Shown: positions 46,282 through 55,329 of the stretch, one piece after another | How the letters are laid out: every line of letters starts with the position of its first letter | How positions within the stretch are numbered: the first letter of the stretch is position 1 | NCBI RefSeq assembly: GCF_014207655.1 | Contig: NZ_JACHHJ010000001.1 | Coordinates: forward strand, 1,302,001 to 1,366,000 | Direction of reading: 5' to 3' | Origin: Geomicrobium halophilum | GTDB lineage: Bacteria; Bacillota; Bacilli; Bacillales; Marinococcaceae | Length of the DNA stretch: 64,000 nt | Notes under the pieces: model-generated | The model's input: only the letters and a program-made list of their open reading frames with translations | What the model was told of the DNA's origin: nothing | Databases searched by the model: none | Program-made: the position numbers and the translations under genes

Positions 46282-46314
46282 AATGTACATCCCCCTTTTA
46301 CCGTAGCTATTACC

Positions 46315-47241
46315 TCACGAGGCGGATTCTACCTCTGGACTAGCCGGTAGAAAATCTGTCGGTACGATACATCTAAATCGTCCTTCAGTAGATAATTGCC
46401 TATTTTCAAAACCAATTAATACATTTCTGTTCCTTTTTTGACTTCCTTGCTGCTTAATCAATACTTCAGCTGCGTGAACCGCAAACAGAAAACCATGATC
46501 CCGGCCAACTGTACGATAAGGAATTAATTTAAGGCGCTCCTCCCATTTCATTGCACCTTTACTCCCTTGTGAATCTAACCATTCTACCATTGCCCTCCAT
46601 TCCTCAGAGGTAAGGTGAGGTTTAAATAATGACACTTCAGCAAGCAAGACTGGGGCTCTTGAGATCGGATCACGTAGTTGATTCCCCGTATCAACGAGAC
46701 CCGTCGCATGAATTTCTTCACTCTTCGCATCCATCTTGATCGTTATAAGCGCTAACCCAGCGGCCGTTTTCTTTTCCTGCTTAATAATGCGTTTACTTAC
46801 TTCTGCAAATACGATGACAACAGGTAGTGTGGATAGTACAAGCAAACCGTGCATATCATCAAAGAGAACCCAGCGAGCCGAAGAACTCCATCTCTCCAAA
46901 AGAGCAGACGTTTGCCAAAACATTGTCATCGCCATCACAGCACCACCTGCAAGCCAGGAAACAAAATAAAAAAGCAAAACAGCCTTAGAAAAACGGGTGA
47001 ACGTTTGGAACCCAAACGCTAACGAAATCGTTAAAATACAAACGAGCGCCTGGATCAATGGGTGTAATAACCACTCCCCGTATGGGGTCATCCATATAAA
47101 TAACGGAAGGCTTGATAGTGCGGCTGCCATCGCTATTCGCGTTTTTTTAAACTTATATCCAAGCCATTTAGCGGTCATATAAAGTAAACAGGCGGTAACG
47201 ACTGTATTTAATGCATAGATCACGTCTATGTACAGTGTCAA
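46315..47241 (-). CDS. spoIIGA: Sporulation sigma-E processing aspartic protease SpoIIGA
   Basis: About 308 residues. Five membrane helices (N-terminal about 160 residues) are followed by a retropepsin-like domain with the catalytic Asp in GLVDTGNQLRDP and KLIPYRTVG. It cleaves pro-SigE at the septum once triggered by SpoIIR. The start is uncertain: TTG at 47241 gives M-T-L-Y-I-D-V-I, matching the B. subtilis N-terminus and length (309), but GGAGG is 13 bases away. Co-transcribed with sigE behind a Spo0A-type promoter. The bpr protease gene, next to it in B. subtilis, is absent. Confidence 0.93.
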   Translation of the reverse strand: MTLYIDVIYALNTVVTACLLYMTAKWLGYKFKKTRIAMAAALSSLPLFIWMTPYGEWLLHPLIQALVCILTISLAFGFQTFTRFSKAVLLFYFVSWLAGGAVMAMTMFWQTSALLERWSSSARWVLFDDMHGLLVLSTLPVVIVFAEVSKRIIKQEKKTAAGLALITIKMDAKSEEIHATGLVDTGNQLRDPISRAPVLLAEVSLFKPHLTSEEWRAMVEWLDSQGSKGAMKWEERLKLIPYRTVGRDHGFLFAVHAAEVLIKQQGSQKRNRNVLIGFENRQLSTEGRFRCIVPTDFLPASPEVESAS

Positions 47242-47302
47242 AGCACTCTTGCAACCTCCTTTCTTGCTGTCTTTTATCAAGTGGAAACCCAATCTTTCTA
47301 TC

Positions 47303-47390
47303 AGTATAATCGTGATCAAATTAGAAGTATGTCACTTTATCAGTGGTCGTCCGACTCTGATTTTCAACAATTTGATAAAAAACTGTCGAT
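47303..47390 (-). promoter_or_regulatory. Spo0A-dependent spoIIG promoter with two 0A boxes
   Basis: On the minus strand GTGACA (47335-47330) and TATACT (47308-47303) are 21 bases apart. That is far too long for an ordinary sigma-A promoter, but close to the 22-base gap of B. subtilis spoIIG. Two one-mismatch 0A boxes lie upstream: TGTTGAA (47369-47363) and ATCGACA (47390-47384). Confidence 0.72.
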
Positions 47391-47486
47391 CCCCCCTTAT
47401 GAAAACCATATGGCTATTCCCAAAATTTTATTCTGCCTCTCTTATATTTTCATAACTTTCTTATCCTCATGTAGTAGGACGCGAAT

Positions 47487-47511
47487 AAAAAAGCAGCCAG
47501 AAATGGCTGCT
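47487..47511 (-). terminator. Intrinsic terminator of the ftsA-ftsZ transcript
   Basis: AGCAGCC, a six-base loop and GGCTGCT with TTTTTATTC follow on the minus strand, about 95 bases past the ftsZ stop codon. Confidence 0.85.
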
Positions 47512-47561
47512 CAGACAGGAGACGATCTAAATGTTGTTTTCTGTCGTTTATCAATTAAACA

Positions 47562-47600
47562 AAACGCCAAATGGAGACCATTTGGCTCCATTTGGCGTTT
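47562..47600 (-). other. Alternative hairpins directly after ftsZ
   Basis: AAACGCCAAATGGAG and CTCCATTTGGCGTTT form a perfect 15-base stem. The central CCATTTGG can instead pair with CCAAATGG to form a compact eight-base hairpin with a three-base loop. The two folds exclude each other. No T tract follows in the reading direction, so this is not a classical terminator. Confidence 0.6.
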
Positions 47601-47606
47601 GTTCGT

Positions 47607-48764
47607 TTATCTGCGACGACGACGATTACGCAAGAAGGCAGGAATATCAAGAGAATCCTGTTCTTCTTCTTGCATTGAACTTTCTTGTGATCTGTCCTCT
47701 TCATAAGAAGATTGGTACTGTGTTTGTGACGATGTCGGCTGTGATGGTTGTTGAGTACTTGTCCGTCGTTGATTGCCTTGGCGTTGACTGACACGGGCAC
47801 GTTTGTCGGCTCCGTCCTCAAAGCCTGTCGCAATCACTGTTACTAGAATTTCATCTTTCAAATTTTCATTGATTACAGACCCAAAGATCATATTTACTTC
47901 GGGGTCAGCTGCATCTGATACAATTTCTGCAGCTTCGTGTACTTCAAATAGGCTTAAGTTAGAACCACCGGTAATGTTCATTAATACCCCTTGAGCACCA
48001 TCTACGGAGGTTTCAAGCAGTGGGCTGGAAACTGCTTTTTTCGCAGCTTCAGCTGCTCGATTTTCACCGGTAGCAATTCCAATACCCATAAGGGCAGAAC
48101 CTTTCTCACTCATCACCGTCTTCACATCGGCAAAATCCAGGTTAATAAGTCCTGGAGTGGCGATTAAATCAGATATCCCCTGGACACCCTGCCTAAGAAC
48201 ATTATCCGCCTCACGAAAAGCTTCCAACATCGGAGTGCTTTTATCCACGATCTCCAACAATCGATCATTCGGAATTACGATCAGCGTGTCCACTTTTTCC
48301 TTTAGACCTTCAATTCCAGCCGTTGCATGACTAGAGCGTTTTCTTCCTTCGAAAGTAAAGGGACGTGTAACGACTCCCACGGTCAATGCACCAACCTCTT
48401 TGGCCACCTCAGCAATGACCGGCGCTGCACCCGTTCCAGTACCGCCACCCATTCCCGCAGTTATAAAGACCATATCTGCGCCGGTAAGCGATTCTTCAAT
48501 TTGTTCTTTACTTTCTTCTGCCGCTTTTTTTCCTATATCAGGGTTGGCTCCAGCCCCTAATCCACGTGTTAGTTTCCCGCCAAGTTGAAGCTTCGTATCC
48601 GCTTGGGAGAGCGAAAGGGCTTGGGCATCTGTATTCACTGCAATGAATTCAACACCCTGGAGGCCATTTTCGATCATTCGATTGACCGCATTGGAACCTC
48701 CTCCTCCGACCCCAATGACTTTTATTTGGGCGAGTTGATCCATGTCCATTTCAAACTCTAACAT
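47607..48764 (-). CDS. ftsZ: Cell division GTPase FtsZ
   Basis: A 385-residue tubulin homologue forming the Z-ring. [17 protein letters not shown], the GTP loop [34 protein letters not shown] and [11 protein letters not shown] (catalytic T7 loop) are all intact. After a Gln/Ser-rich linker of about 55 residues comes the C-terminal peptide [13 protein letters not shown], which binds FtsA and SepF. It is unusually Arg-rich at the very end compared with the B. subtilis tail. Cotranscribed with ftsA, 71 bases upstream. Confidence 0.98.
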   Translation of the reverse strand: MLEFEMDMDQLAQIKVIGVGGGGSNAVNRMIENGLQGVEFIAVNTDAQALSLSQADTKLQLGGKLTRGLGAGANPDIGKKAAEESKEQIEESLTGADMVFITAGMGGGTGTGAAPVIAEVAKEVGALTVGVVTRPFTFEGRKRSSHATAGIEGLKEKVDTLIVIPNDRLLEIVDKSTPMLEAFREADNVLRQGVQGISDLIATPGLINLDFADVKTVMSEKGSALMGIGIATGENRAAEAAKKAVSSPLLETSVDGAQGVLMNITGGSNLSLFEVHEAAEIVSDAADPEVNMIFGSVINENLKDEILVTVIATGFEDGADKRARVSQRQGNQRRTSTQQPSQPTSSQTQYQSSYEEDRSQESSMQEEEQDSLDIPAFLRNRRRRR

Positions 48765-48835
48765 CTCGGGTCCCCCTCATCAGTCAATAGTCCGTAATGT
48801 AAACGTGATTCTCAAATTCATTTGTTTAATCAATG

Positions 48836-50116
48836 TTATTCAAAAAACACTTTGAAAAAATTTCTTACCTTTTTTTTCACACCTGGTGAATCTTGCTCAT
48901 GATCTTCTTGATGATCCGTGTGTTTTCTAGTTTTACGTGACGGTTGCTCTACGTCATCTTCAGCCGAAGCAACCACCATCTCCTTACTATGCATTTTAAC
49001 ATTTTGATGGGCAAATTCAATAAGTCCTACGCCATTGGTATAACGCGGCTCTCTTACCCCGATATAATCCGGAATTGCCATTCTAATATTCCGGCCAAGG
49101 ATTTCTCTTGCAAGTTCAAGCGCCCCCGGCATCATAACTGCACCTCCGGTTAAAACAACCCCGCCCGGTATATCTCCTATACTGGCCAACTCTTCATCCA
49201 CAATATCAAAAATTTCCTCCATTCTCGGTTCGATGACATGTGCCAAATCTCTTTGGGAATACTCTTCCTGTTCGTGGCTTCCAAGCGGTTGCAAAGTGGT
49301 TGTCACTTCATCGGAAGTATCATCGATATAAGCATGTCCATGTTCAATTTTTACACGTTCAGCCTCTTCGATGGTTGTACGTAAGCCTACAGATAAATCA
49401 TTCGTAATATGCGCCCCTCCAATGGGGACTACATTCAAAGATGCTAGCATACCATTCTGAAACGTAGAGATGGTCGTTTGACCGCCGCCTATATCGACAA
49501 GCGCAACACCAAGTGTCCGCTCATCTTTGGAAACCGATACTTCGCCTGCGGCTAACGTCTGCAAATAAATATCAGAGATTTCTAGATTCGCTCTCTCCAC
49601 ACAACGCAATAGGTTATGTAAAACCGTTTTTGAGCCGGTAACTAGTAACCCTTCCATTTCCAGTCGAACGCCGATCATTCCAGTTGGATCTGTGATTTCA
49701 TCGTAGCCATCTACAATAAACTGATTCGGTACGACATCCACAATCTCTCGATCAGGTGGAATTGAAACCACTTGCGCGGCGTCCATCACTCTGTCAATAT
49801 CTTCTTCATTAATTTCTTTGTCTGTACTGGATACGGCGACAATACCGTGACAAGGTTGCAATTCAATATGATTGCCATTAATGCCCACGACCACCTGGTG
49901 AATGGAAACACCAACCATTCTTTCTGCCTTATCGACAGCCTGTCGAATAGATTTAACAGTTGCATCAATGTCAACGACAGCACCCTTTTTTATTCCGGTT
50001 GAAGGAGCACTTCCAACCCCAATAATATTGAGCATTCCTGTAGACATTTCACCAATCATTACTCTCACTTCAGTTGTACCAATATCCAGGCTGACATAAA
50101 TTTCCTTATTGTCCAC
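48836..50116 (-). CDS. ftsA: Actin-like cell division protein FtsA
   Basis: About 426 residues. It tethers FtsZ to the membrane and recruits later divisome proteins. IYVSLDIGTTEVRVMIGE (phosphate 1), the 1C insertion, ALVDIGGGQTTISTF (phosphate 2) and GGVVLTGGAVMMPG (adenosine) are seen; a basic, acid-interrupted linker leads to the C-terminal amphipathic helix KKKVRNFFKVFFE. The GTG at 50116 is selected because AGGAGG lies eight bases upstream and the product aligns with B. subtilis. Preceded by a long leader containing a foldable GC-rich segment. Confidence 0.96.
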   Translation of the reverse strand: MDNKEIYVSLDIGTTEVRVMIGEMSTGMLNIIGVGSAPSTGIKKGAVVDIDATVKSIRQAVDKAERMVGVSIHQVVVGINGNHIELQPCHGIVAVSSTDKEINEEDIDRVMDAAQVVSIPPDREIVDVVPNQFIVDGYDEITDPTGMIGVRLEMEGLLVTGSKTVLHNLLRCVERANLEISDIYLQTLAAGEVSVSKDERTLGVALVDIGGGQTTISTFQNGMLASLNVVPIGGAHITNDLSVGLRTTIEEAERVKIEHGHAYIDDTSDEVTTTLQPLGSHEQEEYSQRDLAHVIEPRMEEIFDIVDEELASIGDIPGGVVLTGGAVMMPGALELAREILGRNIRMAIPDYIGVREPRYTNGVGLIEFAHQNVKMHSKEMVVASAEDDVEQPSRKTRKHTDHQEDHEQDSPGVKKKVRNFFKVFFE

Positions 50117-50160
50117 GAATGGCACCTCCTACTACAATAATGTTCTACCCATTAGAACCC

Positions 50161-50291
50161 GGGCTTTTGATACGTTGAGCGCGTCCGTGGGGACGGGAGG
50201 TAACCGCAGCATAGCGGGTCATCACCATTCTTTCAAGCCGCGACTACATCAGCAAACTTCTTCTCCCGGTGGGAACATCGGGGCCAAGCCC
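50161..50291 (-). other. GC-rich, foldable leader segment upstream of ftsA
   Basis: This GC-rich 131-base stretch sits in an otherwise AT-rich 650-base gap. On the minus strand GGGCTT (50291-50286) can pair with AAGCCC (50166-50161), CGGGAG (50268-50263) with CTCCCG (50199-50194), and CCGC with GCGG at the tip (50217-50204). GGGGC-TTG-GCCCC is an alternative local hairpin at the 5' side. The same strand has a basic, twice-interrupted frame and no credible gene. No known riboswitch class was recognised. Confidence 0.4.
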
Positions 50292-50327
50292 CATATTTAA
50301 CCCTTCGTATAGATAACGTAGTTTCGC

Positions 50328-50357
50328 TTTATAGTTACACAACTTTACAATTTTCAA
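50328..50357 (-). promoter_or_regulatory. Candidate sigma-A promoter of ftsA-ftsZ
   Basis: TTGAAA (50357-50352), 18 bases, TATAAA (50333-50328) on the minus strand. It would start a leader of about 200 nt that includes the GC-rich foldable segment. Confidence 0.45.
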
Positions 50358-50775
50358 GGAATGATGCTGACAGGTCATCGAAATGTTAAAAGATATGCTA
50401 TGTACAAGTCTACACCATGATCAGTAAGGAAGGAAAGCTAAAATAGCGCTAATCATACTGTTTAGGTCAAAATAAGGAGATGATTCTTTTATAAAGCCTG
50501 TAAGAGGTGGTTTATAAAGTTGGGAAAATAGGTTTCTAAAGGGCTTCTGCTCATCCGTAACATGTCGGATTTTCTGATTTTTTATTTCAACATAATCCTA
50601 AAGAAATTTATAAAGTTTGGATGATTAACTTACGAAAAGATCCCAAAACGGTAATGAACTAATTTTTCCCACTCTCATCTTCATGATGGAGTACTTACAA
50701 TATGAACAACCCATCCAATGCAGGGGCAATACCTTTACACTATACTTTCGATTACCAATAGAAGATGTTAAACAC
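50358..50775. other. AT-rich interval between divIB and ftsA without a gene
   Basis: This interval takes the place of ylxW, ylxX and sbp of B. subtilis. Neither strand shows an open frame with a ribosome-binding site or recognisable remnants of those genes. A direct repeat TTTATAAAGTTxGGA occurs at about 50510-50525 and 50608-50621. No clear terminator for divIB was found. Confidence 0.6.
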
Positions 50776-51567
50776 TTAAGCTTCTGTATTTTCTTCCTCT
50801 TCCCCGTTTTCCTCTTCTTCCTCTGGATTAGCAAATGTTTCGAAATAAGGACTCATCTTCATGTGCAAAATTCCAGGTTCACTCGAATTAAGCTCTTCTG
50901 CGACGAGCGAGTAAGTAGACATGTATTCCGCAAAATTATTAATATATGTCTCTACCTCAATCCCGTCATTCATATATAGCCTTAATACATCATTATCCCT
51001 ATTCACCGGGTGCACTTCAGAAATGTGATTTGCAACTCCATCTTCAAGCTCTTCCAATTCTGAAAGAAACATATCCAGCTGAGATTTATCTTCCCAACCA
51101 TATAAAATAGGGGCATCGCCCGGCAGTTGATCCAGGCTTTGATCAGGCATTGATTCTCCATTCGCATATACTGGGACGAAACTTCCATTCTCCTCTAAGT
51201 ATGCCACCCTCTCCCGCTCTTGAACATCAATATGCAGAGTGGTTGGAAAAGAACGGGAGATCGAGGCACTCATCACATACGGGAGTTCTTCAACTCCTGA
51301 TTCTGCTGAATTTAAGTCTGCAGCCCATATGCTTTCCCCTGTTGTCAAACCGCTCTTTACAGTAACTTCTCCTTCCTCGCCTGTAACCACTCCATCTACT
51401 TCAATGGAGCGAATATGGCTTAACGGAGATTGAAAATAGACGACAATTCCAATCAGTAAGAAAAAGGTCGATATGGTTAAGATGACCCGTCGATTGGCTC
51501 GTTTTTTTCTTTGTTCTCTTAAAGCTGGAATTCGATCATGAACCGATACAACTTTTCGATCTCCCAT
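50776..51567 (-). CDS. divIB: Cell division protein DivIB (FtsQ)
   Basis: A 263-residue bitopic membrane protein of the divisome, scaffold for FtsL and DivIC. Short basic cytoplasmic N-terminus (REQRKKRANRR), one transmembrane helix (about 28-46), a POTRA domain starting SHIRSIEVDG, then the beta domain and a very acidic C-terminal tail (EEEEENGEEEENTEA). The ATG at 51567 has GAGGAGG at eight bases. murB, which separates it from murG in B. subtilis, is absent. Confidence 0.92.
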   Translation of the reverse strand: MGDRKVVSVHDRIPALREQRKKRANRRVILTISTFFLLIGIVVYFQSPLSHIRSIEVDGVVTGEEGEVTVKSGLTTGESIWAADLNSAESGVEELPYVMSASISRSFPTTLHIDVQERERVAYLEENGSFVPVYANGESMPDQSLDQLPGDAPILYGWEDKSQLDMFLSELEELEDGVANHISEVHPVNRDNDVLRLYMNDGIEVETYINNFAEYMSTYSLVAEELNSSEPGILHMKMSPYFETFANPEEEEENGEEEENTEA

Positions 51568-51622
51568 ATCCAAACCCTCCTCTGTTTAGCTTGTCCACTC
51601 CCCTAAAAACGAGCAATCCCCT

Positions 51623-52717
51623 TTATTTGAGTGCTGTCGATTTCATTAATTCATATAAACGCTCTGCAGCGTCCGGTACCGCCATCGAATGAGCAGCCTT
51701 TTTCATCTCGGACTCTTTACCATTCTGAAAGATGTTTTCAATATCAGCTTGAAGTTTGGCTCCTGACCATTCCGACTCTTTATGAACAACTGCAGCTCCT
51801 ACTTTCTCTAATGTCCTTGCATTCATTTCTTGATGATTTTTAGTGACATAGGGGCTCGGAATCAAGATGGAAGGGATTCCGAGTGCAGTTATTTCGGCTA
51901 GTGTTGTAGCACCTGCACGACTGACAATCGCATCAATGCTCGCAAGTACATTTGGCATATTGTGAATAAATGGGCGAACAACGACATGATCATGAGGCAC
52001 TCCAACCTCCGAAATCCTCTCTTTTACCTTATCATAATGAACACTTCCTGTAATATATAAGTATTGACATTGTTTGTCGGATAATTGGGGTAAAGCTTCC
52101 AAGAACGCATCATGAATCGGCTTGGCCCCACGGCTCCCCCCGACGATCATAACGACAGGAAGGTGATCTTGAAAACCAAACTCTTTCTTAACGTTTATTT
52201 TCTCAGCATGAACGACTTCAGAAGCCCGGGGGTTGCCCGTAAACACCGATTTTCCTTTGGGGAAATACGCCTTTGCCTCTTCAAAGGAGACAGCGACATG
52301 TTTGGCATAACGACTTAAAAATTTATTCGTTAATCCCGGAATGCTATTTTGCTCGTGGATGATCGACGGCACCCCTGATTTAGCCGCTGCGTAGATAACG
52401 GGGCCAGCAACATATCCACCTGTGCCCAGGGCTACATCTGGCTGAAAATCTCTGATCATCTTTTTTGCATCAGCAGTCCCTTTTAAAAAACGCTGTACCG
52501 TTTTGACATTTTCAAATGACAACTTCCTTTTAAAACCACTAATTTCAATCGTTTTAAAAGGAATATCGTGTTTTGGAACGATGGTATTTTCCAACCCGTT
52601 CTCTGTCCCCACATATAAGAAAGAGGCAGAGGGATCCTGCTCACGAATGGCCTGGATGAGGGCAATCGCAGGATAAATATGACCCCCTGTGCCGCCTCCT
52701 GTCACCAATACTTTCAT
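51623..52717 (-). CDS. murG: Undecaprenyl-PP-MurNAc-pentapeptide GlcNAc transferase
   Basis: A 364-residue GT-B glycosyltransferase that converts lipid I to lipid II on the inner membrane face. The first G-loop is [26 protein letters not shown], the second loop [12 protein letters not shown] and [23 protein letters not shown] are conserved, with the UDP-contacting Glu in the last. Length is normal. Confidence 0.97.
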   Translation of the reverse strand: MKVLVTGGGTGGHIYPAIALIQAIREQDPSASFLYVGTENGLENTIVPKHDIPFKTIEISGFKRKLSFENVKTVQRFLKGTADAKKMIRDFQPDVALGTGGYVAGPVIYAAAKSGVPSIIHEQNSIPGLTNKFLSRYAKHVAVSFEEAKAYFPKGKSVFTGNPRASEVVHAEKINVKKEFGFQDHLPVVMIVGGSRGAKPIHDAFLEALPQLSDKQCQYLYITGSVHYDKVKERISEVGVPHDHVVVRPFIHNMPNVLASIDAIVSRAGATTLAEITALGIPSILIPSPYVTKNHQEMNARTLEKVGAAVVHKESEWSGAKLQADIENIFQNGKESEMKKAAHSMAVPDAAERLYELMKSTALK

Positions 52718-52773
52718 TTTTTCACCTCATTCAAGTAGGTCAATCAGTCCCCGTGAATCGACAGGGGAACAAT

Positions 52774-53877
52774 TCAGGTAATCCGCGTATGAGCACTAAT
52801 ATTTAACAACAAACCGAGAGCAATGAGCATCAACGTCAGTGATGAACCTCCGTAACTGAGTAACGGAAGGGTGATGCCTGTCACCGGAAACAGACCAATG
52901 ACCACCCCGATGTTAATCAGTACCTGAACGAAGAACATTCCTACTATGCCAATCGCCAGTAGAGTGCCGAATAAGTCAGGTGAAAGTAGTGCAGTACGAA
53001 TGCCTCTCCACATAATGATACCGAACAGGAGAATCACAACAATACCTGCAATAAAGCCACCCTCTTCTGCAATTACAGCGAAAATAAAGTCAGTTTGCGG
53101 TTCAGGCAAGTAAAAATACTTTTGTCTGCTTTCTCCAAATCCCATCCCGAATAATCCACCAGGCCCGATCGCATAAAGCGATTGGATAATTTGAAAACCG
53201 CTTCCGAGCGGGTCACTCCAAGGGTCGAAAAAAGACATGATACGATCCATTCGATAAGGGGCTGAGGCAATTAAACCAACGAAGCCTGCCGCCCCTACTG
53301 CTCCTAATAAAGCAAAGTGACTCTTTCTGGCCCCGGCGATAAACAGCATGATAAAGGACGTTACGACCATCACCGCTCCCGTGCCAAGATCAGGTTGCAA
53401 CATGATTAAAGCAAATGCGGCGAAAATGATCGCCAAAAGTGGGAGCATTCCCGTACGAAAGCTTGCAACCTGCTGTTGGCGGGAGGCCAACCAGTGAGCC
53501 AAAAATAAAATCATCCCAAGTTTCATAAATTCGGAAGGTTGAATGGAGAATGCACCGATGCCAATCCAGCTCTGAGCACCCCCGCGAATAAGCCCCACTC
53601 CTGGAATCAGCACGACAATCAACAAAGTAAAACAGACGATCAGACTTGTAATAACATAGTGTCGCCATGTCCAATAACCAATGCGCATCATAAACACCAT
53701 GCCAAGACAGCCGACACCTGCAAAAAGCAACTGCCGTTTGGCAAAGTAAAAGGGATCCGAAAACCGGTATTCCCCCCAAGCCGCGCTTGCACTATAGACC
53801 ATTATGACCCCTATAATCAACAATGCACAAATGGAAAATAGTAAGATTCCATCAATCGTTTGCTTATTTTCCCTCAC
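52774..53877 (-). CDS. spoVE: SEDS glycosyltransferase SpoVE (FtsW/RodA family)
   Basis: About 367 residues with ten transmembrane segments. SEDS motifs: VMVYSASA near the first helix, IQPSEFMKLGMILFLA, LMLQPDLGTGAVM-type segment with the catalytic Asp, and LPLLSYGGSS near the C-terminus. By position between murD and murG it is SpoVE, which makes cortex peptidoglycan with SpoVD in B. subtilis, though FtsW cannot be excluded by sequence alone. The GTG at 53877 is preceded by GGGGTGAAGAT. The open frame upstream is non-coding. Confidence 0.88.
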   Translation of the reverse strand: MRENKQTIDGILLFSICALLIIGVIMVYSASAAWGEYRFSDPFYFAKRQLLFAGVGCLGMVFMMRIGYWTWRHYVITSLIVCFTLLIVVLIPGVGLIRGGAQSWIGIGAFSIQPSEFMKLGMILFLAHWLASRQQQVASFRTGMLPLLAIIFAAFALIMLQPDLGTGAVMVVTSFIMLFIAGARKSHFALLGAVGAAGFVGLIASAPYRMDRIMSFFDPWSDPLGSGFQIIQSLYAIGPGGLFGMGFGESRQKYFYLPEPQTDFIFAVIAEEGGFIAGIVVILLFGIIMWRGIRTALLSPDLFGTLLAIGIVGMFFVQVLINIGVVIGLFPVTGITLPLLSYGGSSLTLMLIALGLLLNISAHTRIT

Positions 53878-53970
53878 ATCTTCACCCCGCCAGCCGCAAT
53901 TAACGCCCGTCAATATAGACAGGTTATAATTTATGCTTATGACGGTTTGTCCTTGAACATGTGTGCTCTC

Positions 53971-55329
53971 TTATTTCAATTGCTCAATCGCAGAGACGAA
54001 ACTCGACCCTCGCTCTTCAAACGTCTTAAATTGATCCCAGCTGGCACAAGCAGGTGAAAGCAGCAAAACATCTTCTTTGTCCGTCAATGGATAGGCTTCT
54101 TGAACCGCTTCCTCCAAGCTGCTTGTACTTTTAATTGTGGGAACTCCCGCACATTCACCAGCTTCTTTAAGCTTCTCGCTCGTCTCCCCATAGGTAACCA
54201 TTGCTTTCACATTTTTGAGGCTACCCGTTAATTCGAAAAAGTCATTTCCGCGATCCAGCCCGCCCGCAATCAGAACAATAGGTTGCTGAAAAGCGGCTAA
54301 TGCTCGAGACGTTGCTAATATATTTGTCGCTTTCGAATCATTATACACTTTACGTCCGTTGAGTTCTTTCACAAATTCAAGCCGATGTTCTACACCCGTA
54401 AATGTCCCTAGTACTTTTTTGATCGCATTTGAGGATGTATTGGATTGCTTAACAGTTGCCACTGCTGCTAATACATTTTCTAGATTATGAACTCCTGGAA
54501 GAGCAATATCTAGAGTTCGAAGCAGCGGTTCGTTGTTCCAATATACAATTCCTCCTTCATGGGATGCTCCCGTTGGTAATCTTCTTTTCACTGAAAAAGG
54601 AATTTTTTGAGCTTCACTTTCCGCTGCCACTAGAGCTACGGTTTCATCTTCAATATTATAGACGAAATAATCGTCACTTCTCAGATTATGGGAAATTCGT
54701 GCTTTTGATTGAACATAATCCTCACGCGTTCCGTGGTAATCGAGGTGAGCGTCAAAGATATTCAGGAGAACAGCGATGCGCGGACGGAATTGTACCGTAC
54801 CTTTCAATTGAAAACTAGACACTTCGGTAATCATGTACTCATTTTTAGCAACGGTTTCAGCAACTTCACAAGCCGGGAGGCCGATATTCCCTGCAAGTTT
54901 CGCCTCTTTTTGATCAGCAGACAACATATCGTATATCAGCTTTGTTGTCGTTGTTTTGCCATTCGAACCTGTGATAGCAATCATTGTACCTTCAACAATC
55001 CAGGACGCAAGTTCAACTTCTGTCACTACTGGGATTTTACGGTTTAAGGCTTCTTCTACAATGGGATTATCATAACGTATCCCGGGATTTTTAACGATCA
55101 TGCAGGGAGATTCAGTAAATAAGCTTATGGGATGGCCTCCTGTTACAAAATGCACCCCAAGTGCTTCGAGTTCTTCCGTGCTTTTTAACGCCGCTTTAGG
55201 CTTTGTATCATTAACAATGACCCTGGCTCCATATTTTATCAACAAACGGGCAGCAGCCTCACCGCTTTGGGCAAAACCAAGAACGAGTACGGTTTGATTT
55301 TTGATTTTTGTTCGTAATGGTTCTGTCAT
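53971..55329 (-). CDS. murD: UDP-MurNAc-L-alanine:D-glutamate ligase
   Basis: A 452-residue Mur ligase adding D-Glu to UDP-MurNAc-L-Ala. The N-terminal Rossmann domain starts [17 protein letters not shown]; the ATP loop is [14 protein letters not shown], with [18 protein letters not shown] and [22 protein letters not shown] as family segments. The ATG overlaps the mraY stop codon (ATGA). Length is normal. Confidence 0.97.
   Translation of the reverse strand: MTEPLRTKIKNQTVLVLGFAQSGEAAARLLIKYGARVIVNDTKPKAALKSTEELEALGVHFVTGGHPISLFTESPCMIVKNPGIRYDNPIVEEALNRKIPVVTEVELASWIVEGTMIAITGSNGKTTTTKLIYDMLSADQKEAKLAGNIGLPACEVAETVAKNEYMITEVSSFQLKGTVQFRPRIAVLLNIFDAHLDYHGTREDYVQSKARISHNLRSDDYFVYNIEDETVALVAAESEAQKIPFSVKRRLPTGASHEGGIVYWNNEPLLRTLDIALPGVHNLENVLAAVATVKQSNTSSNAIKKVLGTFTGVEHRLEFVKELNGRKVYNDSKATNILATSRALAAFQQPIVLIAGGLDRGNDFFELTGSLKNVKAMVTYGETSEKLKEAGECAGVPTIKSTSSLEEAVQEAYPLTDKEDVLLLSPACASWDQFKTFEERGSSFVSAIEQLK

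Noticed and set aside
47228-47706. Plus-strand frames between spoIIGA and ftsZ
   Set aside because: They cross the spoIIG promoter, two hairpins and the ftsZ 3' end; no ribosome-binding site or recognisable protein.
50176-50296. Minus-strand basic frame (MGLGPDVPTGRRSLLM then stop, then a second stretch)
   Set aside because: Interrupted by a stop codon and lacking a ribosome-binding site; better explained as structured RNA or chance.
50109-50300. Plus-strand 63-codon frame in the ftsA leader
   Set aside because: No ribosome-binding site, odd composition from the GC-rich foldable block, and it runs across the ftsA ribosome-binding site.
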